In this document: positions 51,301 through 60,200 of the stretch, piece after piece | Layout of the letters: every line of letters begins with the position of its first letter | Position numbering within the stretch: the stretch's first letter is position 1 | The notes under the pieces: model-generated | Database searches by the model: none | The model's input: the letters and a program-made list of their open reading frames with translations, nothing else | What the model was told of the DNA's origin: nothing | From: Cohnella sp. OV330 | Lineage (GTDB): Bacteria; Bacillota; Bacilli; Paenibacillales; Paenibacillaceae | Direction of reading: 5' to 3' | Assembly: GCF_900112065.1 (NCBI RefSeq) | Contig: NZ_FOKE01000003.1 | Span: forward strand, 502,004 to 566,003 | Length of the DNA: 64,000 nucleotides | Program-made: the position numbers and the translations under genes

Positions 51301-53442
51301 GTCTGGACCGTATGGGACAGCGAATGGTACGGACAAGAGAATCCGCAGTCGACCGACCGGGAAGGCCGGTACGGATGGGACGTACCTGAGGGCAAGTGGA
51401 AGGTTCGCTACGAGAAGGATGGCTTCGAGACGGCGTACAGCGATGCGCTGGACGTACCGCCGCCGCAGCTCGAGGTCAATGTGCCGATCGCCTCGTATGC
51501 GGCGCCGGAGGTTCAGTCGGTTCGTCCGTCGCCGGGCGGCACGGGCGTGACCGTATACTTCACGAAGCCGGTGAACGTCGAGACGCTAAGTGATGCGTTC
51601 GAGCTGAAGGATTCGGCGGCGACGAGCGTCGAGGGAACGGTCGAAGCCAAGGATATGTATACGGACAAGGACGGACTGTCGCTCGCGATGGCGGCCGAAT
51701 TCGTTCCCGCGTCCCCGCTGCGGATCGGCGACAGCTATACCTTGACGGTGCGCGGCACGGTACAGAGCTATGCGCGTGTCCCGATGGGCGAAGAGGCGAC
51801 GGCGACGTTTGTGGTGGAAGCCGCCGACACGACGCCGCCGGCAGAAGTCTCGGAGCTCGCTGGCGGAATGACGGACGAAGGCGCCATACTGACGTGGCGC
51901 GACCCGTCCGACAAGGATATCGCCGCCGTGCGGATTTACTGGAAAAAAGCGTCGGATGCATCGTTCGGCGAACCCGTCACCGTACCGGCCGGCACGATGT
52001 GGGGAGCCGTCTCCGGTTTGGATGCGTCTTCCGCCTATGAATTCAAGGCCGCTGCTGTAGATGAAGCAGGCAATGAAGCGCGCGGCGTCGCATTTGATTG
52101 GACGCCGCAGCGCGGCGCGGACGTCACGGCGCCCATGCCGATCTCTGCACTGGATGCAAAGACGCAAGGGGACAGTGCGATCCGGATGACTTGGACAGAT
52201 TCGTCTTCCGTCGATCTGGCGAAGCTCCGTATCGAATGGCGAATCTCCGGTTCAGAAGACAAATACGCGACGGCCGAGGCGGAGAAAGGCAAAGGCGAGT
52301 TTACGGCCAACGGCCTGAAGCCGCTCACCGAATACGAGCTCCGCGTATTCGCGGTCGATGATTCGGGGAATGAATCCAAGCCCGTCGGCGTGTCGGCCTC
52401 GACCGGCGCGTCCGGGCAAAGCGGAGGACCGAACGGTTCGGGCGGAGACGGTCAGACGGATCCGAACGTGGAAAGCGCCGATCTGGCGGAAACGGGCGCA
52501 AGCCTGAGCTTCTTTGGCGGAAAGCTCAAGCTTCAGCTGCCGGGCAGCGGCGGAGCGGCGGGCTCGGCCAAGAAAGTGACCGTTTCGAAGGCTCCGAATT
52601 CGCAGGCTCCGGCGGATACGCACCTGCGTCCGGTGTCGGAGATCTATAGCTGGAAGCTCGACACGGACGGCAAGCCTTCGGCCGCAGTCAAGCTGACGAT
52701 CGCATACGATGCGGCGAAGCTGGCGGGCGGCGATATTCGAAAGCTGGGGCTGTACCGTCAAGATACCGCCGACAAGACGAGGTGGATCTATGCCGGCGGC
52801 ATCGTGGACGGCGTCGCCGGCACGGTTGAGGCGGAAGTGACGGAGCCCGGCGCTTATGCGGTGCTCATCGCCGAGTATACGTTCGGCGACCTGGCCAATC
52901 ACTGGAGCCGCGGCGATGTCGAGGTGCTGGCGGCGCGCGGGATCGTGACCGGCGATCCGGACGGCTCGTTCCGTCCGAACGGGAAGGTGACGCGGGCCGA
53001 GTTCGTGAAGCTGCTGCTGCCGCTGTTCGCAGGCTCCGGCGCAGGAGCAGACCGCGCATCCTCCGCACCGCTTACCGACGTGCCGCAGGACGCCTGGTAC
53101 GCTGAAGCCGTGGAGAAAGCGGCAGCTGCAGGCATCGTGCAGGGCGCGGGCGGAAAGTTCAGGCCTACCGATCCGGTCACGCGCGAGGAGATGGCCGTCA
53201 TGTTGTATCGGGCGCTCGGGATCGTTACGGACGATCTGGATCCCGAGAAGCTGCTGGGCGTGTTTGCCGACCGCACCAAGGTTTCGGGCTGGGCGAGGAT
53301 GCAGGTTGCCTATGCTGTCAAGGCCGGGCTGCTCAAGGGCAGCGGAGGCAGGCTGAATCCGGGTGCGACCGCCACGCGGGCCGAGGCCGCCACAGTCCTG
53401 CTCCGGGTGCTGGAGGCGCAAGATAAGGTTACGAAAAAATAA
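45361..53442 (+). CDS. Giant SLH surface protein with beta-propeller and FN3 domains
   Basis: A 2693-residue exported, wall-anchored protein. In order: signal peptide 1-35 (AMA/E); FN3 domain about 53-147; a PD40/TolB-like propeller about 157-490 with repeated S-x-D-G-x-x-I-A-F; a long beta-rich middle with Ig-like and carboxypeptidase-regulatory-like units (about 1097-1157); a helical block; the DPSGYVYE module about 1952-2040; a Big_5-like unit; two FN3 domains (about 2157-2350); and three SLH domains (about 2509-2690). Cys pairs include C-x11-C near 1250 and Cys1853/Cys1930. The ATG at 45361 follows GGAGG with 7 bases. Confidence 0.9.
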   Translation: MRFMRMKHLHLMLRQIVVAALLVGIALPGGLSRSAMAEETAGESISEAASTEAGTPPEDVRNLDWSLIDYNRVQLQWEKPLLPDGTGEDPDIEKYEVYERGSNTVIAETQETHAVIGDLAPKRLYRFIVKAVNREGERSSGEETIPGTSPQYSAELASASIGGEDDRMMDLSADGSTLLLAKGHGSSIYEFKTATGVLRTLPLTEDAGPLNESISGLSVSGDGSAIAFATAAGNLKGIPQASGEKTVYVYDVGNDLLQAVSPPGARSADPSISGDGNRIVYVEDDQIYLYERQSNSRFLVSANSEGQPSDDFNYRPVISADGKYIAYYSTASDLAGVPAGSPTQSLIVYDAETRAVDSYSQEASTYNTIAISDDGSKIAFTARYLGFAKPHVFDRVTGQTKYLNEDRPAAEDKNKSYSNISISGDGRTVVADLTHHDPAAGQASAFGERFDLTEGQNGEIVVAQASQTFNPAYTTANNTPDHDGKRLYLLHVAKLYVECSEACGSGGPGGAIQAMSWSVPGDAWAGGELKTGTTLSLQASGQSGLQAEAVVDYSALTESGTHEKKQAVVQLTEDAQAPGVYRGQWQPPAETSAVDKLSAREKDAGEAVSAPGMPIRIAGTLRISLSGPTESLPEVMTLTATHEGKAAVSKTIQKGAGTYDLPLAAGAAYAVKLTAKPEEGAETELAAASGVQVTGGAVTPLTLTPALTAGLQVKVEVFGEPAEALKVVFKRDGSDETVAEVKPDANGIAALPGSHPAGEAFKVSVAVPPGYVADAEKKIVLQLGTNTLRFNVKQAGAAVRDLFMTYAKKIPAGTLDPLPVQDSDATLVVQSDAGQQLAADVSYWFWESQDDAEPVKRTARVSLAELGEGRYEGNFRIAAGMSRIESARVIYNGQAVDRDYAIGKNIAGRMILRIPEPAEPLEDWEAAAAGSTLRVAYFKDRYTNYSGGGNLEEGLEMTVDVPYPGVEYAATLWPKSGSPLSYLQFAAMQTGYGRSDVIEIPAAYHIALAASLRFEDGAEGSAKYWLTNPDGAVVAEGTAWIGRDSTLKLPLKLSSGGTYRLKLVPNDPAYLPEEQPILIDRFDVHASVTLHPKPLGKLEGVVKGKDGKAASDAQIVAELLDDGKSKLYYTKTNASGAYSLQLPQGQVLIRAIATSSVQGYQSQQESVRLAAGQTAQQALRILDYADVGVKLYTLQPGGTWQGPIPIDGIVAGSYKLSSDRIIQSLQSRLLLRALPGETVQICADGRDLSLSAECKSVAIGEDGKAEVELRLKNESSKAAIRLLGTDGQPLTSAYVELFDGEGEYVPNINYNLKSGEERGILSLQGSGSYKATFYANGGFAEIAFSTSQGETTDLGVVALQPFGAFASGKVKQAVTVSDTKVAPDSTTTLRVLYQNYYAPTVAAENAEIVVALPAGAEPVEGTAVVAGKAASYRLDGRKLTLPVGTVADDKQQSAQIKLRFDETVGDEPAIQASIRYKMKGEQSSELLGMILLSKVRVSLRAPALTVKRQLSLGGSAPPGAAVTIYDGRNPIGTATANKDGIWWADSTLTGSDGVYMEHRLSVEAVDGAGARVSGEEAVVVYDPNDPGLVSMTILSNHKEVTFNVEGGVAVFPLSVVTNAPIAYRLNFRDPERVYDVRVQNGDTLSQAAKGDDGVYRGVMPFSKSFGQVWIDYRTKADSAELAARPAIAEEELRSSLPAALREFAMPQVTNAGEETPGGERLPEGAFEAEVELAEGVTSTIRGTFESVAYTASDKDLAWQSSTGLPVYRFKESHSETKDGSLQTSISFVIPSSASASARGIQGASVGGIAITLSGLIKFGEAGFKGWSAAKAGQDTLANYRRAQDLLKAAEAICEPEAREYYTGFAKEVVFEVNAHYTVSNMLKVIKNFGKIDKGPGVLFSAASEYASMTFKEVENNDMDELEEHIKKYTCKLKPYPPTDRKDSPAASPKYIWDPSGYVYEGMPSNRVEGATATVMELVGDVWTVWDSEWYGQENPQSTDREGRYGWDVPEGKWKVRYEKDGFETAYSDALDVPPPQLEVNVPIASYAAPEVQSVRPSPGGTGVTVYFTKPVNVETLSDAFELKDSAATSVEGTVEAKDMYTDKDGLSLAMAAEFVPASPLRIGDSYTLTVRGTVQSYARVPMGEEATATFVVEAADTTPPAEVSELAGGMTDEGAILTWRDPSDKDIAAVRIYWKKASDASFGEPVTVPAGTMWGAVSGLDASSAYEFKAAAVDEAGNEARGVAFDWTPQRGADVTAPMPISALDAKTQGDSAIRMTWTDSSSVDLAKLRIEWRISGSEDKYATAEAEKGKGEFTANGLKPLTEYELRVFAVDDSGNESKPVGVSASTGASGQSGGPNGSGGDGQTDPNVESADLAETGASLSFFGGKLKLQLPGSGGAAGSAKKVTVSKAPNSQAPADTHLRPVSEIYSWKLDTDGKPSAAVKLTIAYDAAKLAGGDIRKLGLYRQDTADKTRWIYAGGIVDGVAGTVEAEVTEPGAYAVLIAEYTFGDLANHWSRGDVEVLAARGIVTGDPDGSFRPNGKVTRAEFVKLLLPLFAGSGAGADRASSAPLTDVPQDAWYAEAVEKAAAAGIVQGAGGKFRPTDPVTREEMAVMLYRALGIVTDDLDPEKLLGVFADRTKVSGWARMQVAYAVKAGLLKGSGGRLNPGATATRAEAATVLLRVLEAQDKVTKK

Positions 53443-53466
53443 GCGTACGAGATAACGGGATCTAGA

Positions 53467-53515
53467 GTTGCCCCTGAAGTCATGTGAATGACGAGGGGGC
53501 AGCTTTTATTTTTTT
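53467..53515 (+). terminator. Rho-independent terminator of the first giant SLH gene
   Basis: GTTGCCCCT (53467-53475) pairs with AGGGGGCAGC (53494-53503) with one bulge, and an inner GTCAT/ATGAC stem. A long T-rich tail follows. Confidence 0.85.
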
Positions 53516-53530
53516 GTGACTAGAAGCTTA

Positions 53531-53604
53531 CGAAGTCATGACCGGCATGACAAAAGCGATGACGGCTGTTCACTAGTGGGATCGGCATCTAAAACTTACG
53601 CTAG
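53531..53604 (+). promoter_or_regulatory. Conserved 74-base leader element, copy 2
   Basis: This is the second copy of the element at 45253. GTCATG/CATGAC is at 53535-53551; CTAGTG (53573-53578) pairs with CGCTAG (53599-53604). It begins 16 bases after the preceding terminator and ends 38 bases before the cupin gene that leads the second giant SLH unit. Confidence 0.7.
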
Positions 53605-53642
53605 AAATAGCCATTATCGCCAAATAAGGAGAATGATTAGAC

Positions 53643-54245
53643 ATGTCTGCAACATCATCATCCAGGACGATACAAAATCCTCAGATCGGGGACGCCGTAA
53701 CCTTCCTGACGACGGCGCAGGAGTCGGGCGGCGCCTATGAATGGGTGGAAGTCCGCCTCCAGCCCGGAGGGGGCACGCCTTTGCATTACCATACGACGTT
53801 CGAGGAGGAGTTTGAAGCGCTGGAAGGCAGGCTGTCGCTCGACTGCGACGGCAAGACCCTGCTGCTCGCGCCCGGCCAGAAGGCGGTGGCGCCGCTCGGC
53901 TCGAAGCATCGCTTTTACAACCAGGAGAATACGGAGATCGCGTTCCGCGTGAAGGTGCTGCCGGCGCGCAGCTTCGAGAAGTTTCTGCGCATGCAGTACG
54001 GCTTGGCGCGGGACGGCAGAACGGGCGCGAACGGCATGCCGAAAAGCATGCTGGAACTGGCCGTCGTCATTCGAATGGGCGAAAGCTACTTGATCGGTCC
54101 GCCGGTCTGGCTGCAGAAGGGCATGTTCGGGCTGCTGTACCGGATCGCGCAGTGGCGCGGCGTGGAACGCAGGCTGCTGGCGCTCTATTGCTCGGCTTCG
54201 GAGGAAAAGAAAGGAGCGGGGGAGCGGTATGCGGAGATTTCTTGA
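53643..54245 (+). CDS. Cupin domain protein
   Basis: A 200-residue protein with one cupin barrel in the first half: GGTPLHYHTTFEEEFEALEG supplies two His and a Glu, and LGSKHRFYN the third His of a metal site. The second half (about 110-200) is helical with a hydrophobic stretch. The reaction is unknown. It overlaps the second giant SLH gene by 17 bases, so the two are translated from one mRNA. A similar gene does not precede the first giant gene. Confidence 0.85.
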   Translation: MSATSSSRTIQNPQIGDAVTFLTTAQESGGAYEWVEVRLQPGGGTPLHYHTTFEEEFEALEGRLSLDCDGKTLLLAPGQKAVAPLGSKHRFYNQENTEIAFRVKVLPARSFEKFLRMQYGLARDGRTGANGMPKSMLELAVVIRMGESYLIGPPVWLQKGMFGLLYRIAQWRGVERRLLALYCSASEEKKGAGERYAEIS

Positions 54246-57200
54246 CCGGCTCGCATGGAAACGAGGTCTCGCCGGACTGCTCGCCGCTGTCTTGCTGACC
54301 GGAAGCCTGGAGCAGCTGGCGTATGCGGAACCCGCTGCAGCCGATACGAAGGATCTAACGCTCTCCGGACTGCTGGAGCAGCTCGGCGGTTCGCTCGAGA
54401 ACGATCTTGAACCGTCGGTGAAGGACGGCGTATACGCAGACGATGCAGAGAAGATGTCCATCGCCGGCGCAGTCTACGGGCTTCCCGTCAAGATCAGTGC
54501 AGCCGTCGCCGGAGCGCCCGGTACGGGCGACAGCCGTTCGGCATCCGTGAGCGCCGACGGCAGATTCGTGGCGTTCGCTTCGGCTTCGACCAACCTGGTC
54601 GACGGGGATACGAACGGCAAGCAGGACATTTTCCTGCAGGACCGCGAGACCGGGACTACGAAGCGGATCAGCCGCGGGGCGGGCGGGTCGCAGGCCGACG
54701 GCGACAGCTACGCACCGTTTGTGAGTTTCGACGGCACCTACGTGCTATTCACTTCCAAAGCGCAAAACCTCATAAGCGGCGACGCGAATTTTTACGAGGA
54801 TTTGTTCCTCTACGATGCTAAGTCGGAAGCGGTGCAGCGGGTCGCGCAGTACGTACCCGGCTCCGAATTTGCCGGAGCGGGAAGCTCCTATCAAGTCAGC
54901 GCGGACGGCCGCTATGTCGTATACGCCGGCAAGACGAGCAGCCAGGGCACCTGCGACATCTGGCTGCTCGACCGCAGAAGCGGCAAGGTCAGGCTCGTCG
55001 CGAGACAATTTTACATTTACGAAACCTTCCGCTCCAGGCTGTCGATCAGCGCGGACGGCCGCTACGTCGCCTTCGACTCCTTTTCCAAGGAGATCGTTCC
55101 CGACGATGTCGGCGGCAACTACTCCTACAAGTATCGCGACGTCTACTTATACGACGCGGCGCTGAACGAGATGAAAAAGATCAGCCGGGCGCCGAACGGA
55201 ACGACGGGCAACAACTACAGCTATTACCCCGCGATCAGCGCGGACGGCAATTACGTGGCATATTTGTCCAAGGCGAGCAACATCGTCGCGGCCGATACGA
55301 AGCCGGCACAGGACGTTTACGTCTATTCGCGGCAGACGGGGACGACGGAGCTCGTCAGCTTGGACGGGACAGGCGCGCAGCCTGGCGTAGATGCCTACGA
55401 TCCGTCGATCAGCGCGGACGGCCGCTACGTCTCGTTCCATACGGACGGCGCGTACGACGAGTCCGATACCGGGCGCACGGACGTGTACGTGCGCGACAGA
55501 ATCGCCGGCACGACGATTCGGGTCAGCAAGACGGCCGGCGGCGCCAATGCCGACCAGCCGGCGGACAGAGGGACGCTGAGCGCGGACGGCGGCACGATGG
55601 TGTTCGAGACCGCCGCGACGAATATGGCCGAATCGGCGGATCCGGATGCATACAGAGACATCTACGCCGTCGCGTTGAATACAGGCGCCGAAGCGCCGGC
55701 TTGGCCGGACGGCGCAGCCGTCACGGCCGAGCCGGGCGGAACCTACGTAGCGCTCAGCTGGCCTGCCGTGCCCGGCGCGGCCTATTACAAGGTGCTGCAG
55801 GACGGGCGCTTCGCAGGCATCGTGACCGGCACTTCGTTCGCGGCGGACGGTCTGGCGCTTGGATCGCCGCACCGTTATCAAGTGGCGGCAGGGACCGCGG
55901 GTTATGCTTGGTCCGCCTGGTCGCCCGAGGTCGAAGCGCAGACGCTCGGCGCCAAGGAAACAAATGCGCCCGGAACGTCCGCCGCGGCGGTCGTTCCCGT
56001 CCTGGGCGGGGCGCAGGTATCCTGGAGCTATCCGGGAGATAGGGATATCGTCGGGGCGAAGGTGCGCTGGCGCAAGCCCGGCGGCGCGGCGTTCGAATCG
56101 CCGCTGTATCCGAAGAGCGTCGTCTCCGCGCTCGTGCCGAATCTGGAGAACGGCGAGTTCTACGAATTCGCGATCGCGATCGTGGACGGAGACGGCAACG
56201 CGGGCAGCGGCGAGTGGTCTCGCGTCAAGCTCCCGTCGGGTCCGGCCGTCGTGCGAATGGATGTGCTTCGAGGGACCGGCGGGCCGGCCGGCAGCCAGAA
56301 TGTTTATGTCGCCGATATGAACGGCGACGGACGCTATACGCTGTTCACGAGCGACATGCACTTCCTGGTCCCGGAGGACGATAGGACGGCGCCCTACAAC
56401 TCGTATTCGTCGACCACGCAGCTCTATCTCTACGACTCGGAGCTCGGCTCGGTCCGCCTGATTAGCCGGACGTGGGACGGCAAGCTGGGCAACGGCAGCT
56501 CGGGCGGCGCTTCGATCAGCGCGGATGGCAGGTATATCGTATTCGGCTCCGCGGCTTCCAACCTGCTCGAGGACGCGCCGGACACGAACGGCAAATGGGA
56601 TGTTTTCCTCATGGACCGGGACGTGAACGGCAACGGGACGTTCGACGAGCAAGGGGATACATCGCTGTCCAAGATCAGCACGCCGTACGTGAACGGCGGA
56701 CAGGCGAACGGGGATAGCTCGGGCCCCGTCATCAGCGCGGACGGCAGCACGATCATTTTCAGCACGAACGCTAAAAATCTCGTGGATGAGCCGCCGACCG
56801 ATACCAACTACTACAATGTCATCATGAGCACGGCTGCCCGCGAACCGGAAGCGCTGGTGCTCCCGAACGGCAAGTCGCCGGGGGCGTCAAGCGGATCGCT
56901 GGACCTGAGCGCGGACGGCAAGACGATCGCGTTCAACACGTACTACTCCTTCGACGAAGAAGATACGGGCAGCGATTCGGATATTTACTGGTACGACTGG
57001 CACGATCCGGACGACAAGAAGCTCGTCTGGATCAGCGGGATGATCCAGGACCGGAAGTATTCGAACGAGATCAAGCTCGACGCCTCGGGCAAGATCGCGG
57101 TCTTTAATATGATGCTGCAGAACAACCAGTACCAGACGTATGTTTTCGACGCGAACGCGCCTCCGGGGACGATCCCCGCGCCGCTCATCGAAGTGCCGAT

Positions 57201-60200
57201 CGAGAGCAGCACGTCGCTCGATTATATAACCGCTACGGCGATCAGCGCCGACGGCCGGCAGGTGCTGTTCGAGTCGTCGGGGAAAGACATCGTGCCCGGC
57301 CTTTCCGGCAACTACACGAGAGTCTATTCATGGGATCGCATCGCAAAGAAAGCATCCCTGGTCAGCCAGCCTTACGATCCGGCGCTGGCCGCGACGTCGA
57401 GCGCGTTCAAAAGCCGTATGAGCGGCGACGGCACGCGTGCGGCTTATGTTTCGACCATGATAAACATGGTTCGGGGCAGCGAACGCGCGGAATATAGCTA
57501 TGGCGCGTATATTCAGCGGATCGCGCTGGCAGCGCCGGCGGCAAGCTGGCCCGCGGGCAGTTCGCTGACGGCCTCCGACGTCGGCAAAAACAGCGTGAAG
57601 CTGACTTGGACCGCCGCCGCCAACGCGACGGGAGGCTACCGCGTAGCGGGCGGCCCCACGCCGGTCGAAGTGCCGGTCGGAACGCTTGAGACCGTCGTGA
57701 CCGGACTCTCGCCGTCGACCGACTACAACTTCGCGGTCCAGGCCTCGGCGGCGGGCGGCGTCTGGACGGCCGACGGACCGACGGCGACGGCGCGCACGAC
57801 GGCGGATACGGGGCTTGCGGACCTGACGCTGTCGCTTCAGGCAGGCGAAGTACGCTTGGCCTGGGGCGAGCCGTCTGCCGGAGCCGGCATCGCCGCATTT
57901 CGCATCGTCCGCAAGACCGGCGGGAGCGAGTGGACGACGGTCGCGACGGTGAGCGACGCGGCGGCGCGCGGATACGCAGACCGGACGGCGCTCTCGGGCA
58001 GGACCTATACGTACGCGGTCCACAGTCTGGACGCGGCGGGGACGGAATCGCCGTATTCGGTCGAAAAGACGATCGCGGTCGGCGGGACCGACATCGCTTC
58101 CTTCACCTACGCGATGCCTTTCTACAACCGTCAGCACGTCGGCCAGGAGGATACGATCGCGCTCAAGCTGGTCGCGCCGTCCGGCGCCGAGGCGAACGCG
58201 ACGCTGTCTTACAAGGATAAAAACGGCATCGCCAGAACCGCCGAATCCGAGCTTGCAGAGAGCGCGCAGCCGGGCGTGTACGAAGGCCGCCTGACGATCC
58301 CGAAGTTCGCGGTGAGCCTGGATTCGATCCTGGGCAAGATGACTTACGAAGGCGTCTCCGACGAAGCCGAGGCGCTGCAGAAGCCGATCGTCGTCGGCGG
58401 CACGGTCAAAGTGGCGCTCGAAGCCGGCTCCGAGATTCCGTTCGACAGCCTGCTGACCCTATACAGCAAAAAAGCGGCCGCATACCGGACCGTGACGCTG
58501 AACGGCGCGCTCGAGGCGAGCTTCAAAGGCTTGCCCGCGGCCGATGACTACAAGCTGACGCTCATCGGCGCCGGCGGCCTGGACCTGCTCGAGGAATCGC
58601 AGGTTCCGCCGATCGCGGCCGAGGCAGGCGGCAATCACGAAGCATCGACGAAGCCGCAGCTGCCCGCGCAGCTGTCGCTAGCCGTCTCTTATCCGTCGGG
58701 CTCGGCGCCGAACGTGCAGGTGCTGGTCTCGGATGAATCGGGCGCGACGCTCGCATCCGGCGTCACGCCGTTCAACGGCAATCTGTCTTTCCCGGCCTTC
58801 AAGGGAATGATCGGGAAGACCGTCACGATCCGGGCGATTCCCGGGGACGCGCAGTATGCGCCGCTCGAGCAGTCGCTGACCCTCGTCAGCGGCCGCAACC
58901 GGGCGGAGCTGCATCCGGCGCTGAAGACCGAAGCGACCTTTAAGGGCACGGTCAGCGATATGAACGGCTTGCCCGTTCGCGGCGCGACGGTGCAGGTCAC
59001 ATTCCGGGGCAGCTATTACACGGCCATGACGGACGACGCGGGCAAGTACACGGTGAACGCGCCGGCCGGAGAGGTTTACGTGCAAGCGCAGGTCGGAGGC
59101 TCGTTCAGCTCCGGGTGGATCAAGACGGAGGCTGTCGCCGGGCAGACGCAGACGCTGAATATCGAATACAAGCAGCGCATCCCCGCCATCGTCAGGCTGA
59201 ATCTGTATACGGAATCCGAAAATGGCATGTGGATCGGGCCGTATGACCTCGATTGGCGCGAGATGGTCCACTATCACGTTTACGCGAAGGAGGGCATGGT
59301 GAGCAGCGGCAATCCGATGCTCGTGTACGCAGAAGCGGGACAAAAGGTAACGGTATGCGCGAATGGCTACGAGGCGGGCTATGCCAGTACTTGCGTCGAA
59401 GCCATGATCGGTCAAGACCTGCGGGGAGAGGCCACGATCCGGCTGGAAAACAAGATCAGCAAGGTGGCGGGGAACGTGTCGGACGTTCCTGCCACGCTCA
59501 CCGTCTACCGGCTGGACGGTGCGAACCGTTCCTACGTGAAGAGCGAGGGCGTGCCGGCTGACGGCGACTTCAATGTCGCGCTGCCCGGCGCGGGCACTTA
59601 CGAGCTCCGCGTGGCGGCTGGCGGCGGCAAGTCGCTGCTCCGGACTTTTACCGTCGCGGATCGCGATTCCGTCGATCTCGGCGAGCTGAAGCCGACGCTC
59701 GGCGGCGCGTTCGCGGGACAGTCCGGCAACGCCGTGCTGCTCGGCACGACCCGGCCGGCGCCGGGGACGGCGCTTCAGGTGCGTGCATCCTACGCCAACG
59801 TGACCTATGCGCAGATCGGCGGCGCAGCTCTCGTGCTGGACGTACCGGCGGAGACGACGCTCGTGCCGGACAGCGTGATCTGGAACGGCAAACCCGTGAC
59901 GCCAACGCTTGAAAACGGACGTTACGTCGTGCAGATGGGGACGATTCCAGGTAGAGGCGCGGGAACGTTGCAGTATCAGCTCCAGATCGCGGATGAGCCT
60001 GAGGCGCGCGAGCTGGACGTATCGCCCCGCATCCGGTATGACGCAGAGGGCTCCCAGCAAGAAGAGGAGCTCGGAACCGCGCGGGCGAGTCTCTCGCAGG
60101 TCACGATATCCGCGCCGAGCCGGACGGCATTCCGCGCGTTTGTCGTGACGGGCTCGGCGCCGAGCGACAGTCAGGTCGCCGTACAGGCCGGCGACAAGAT

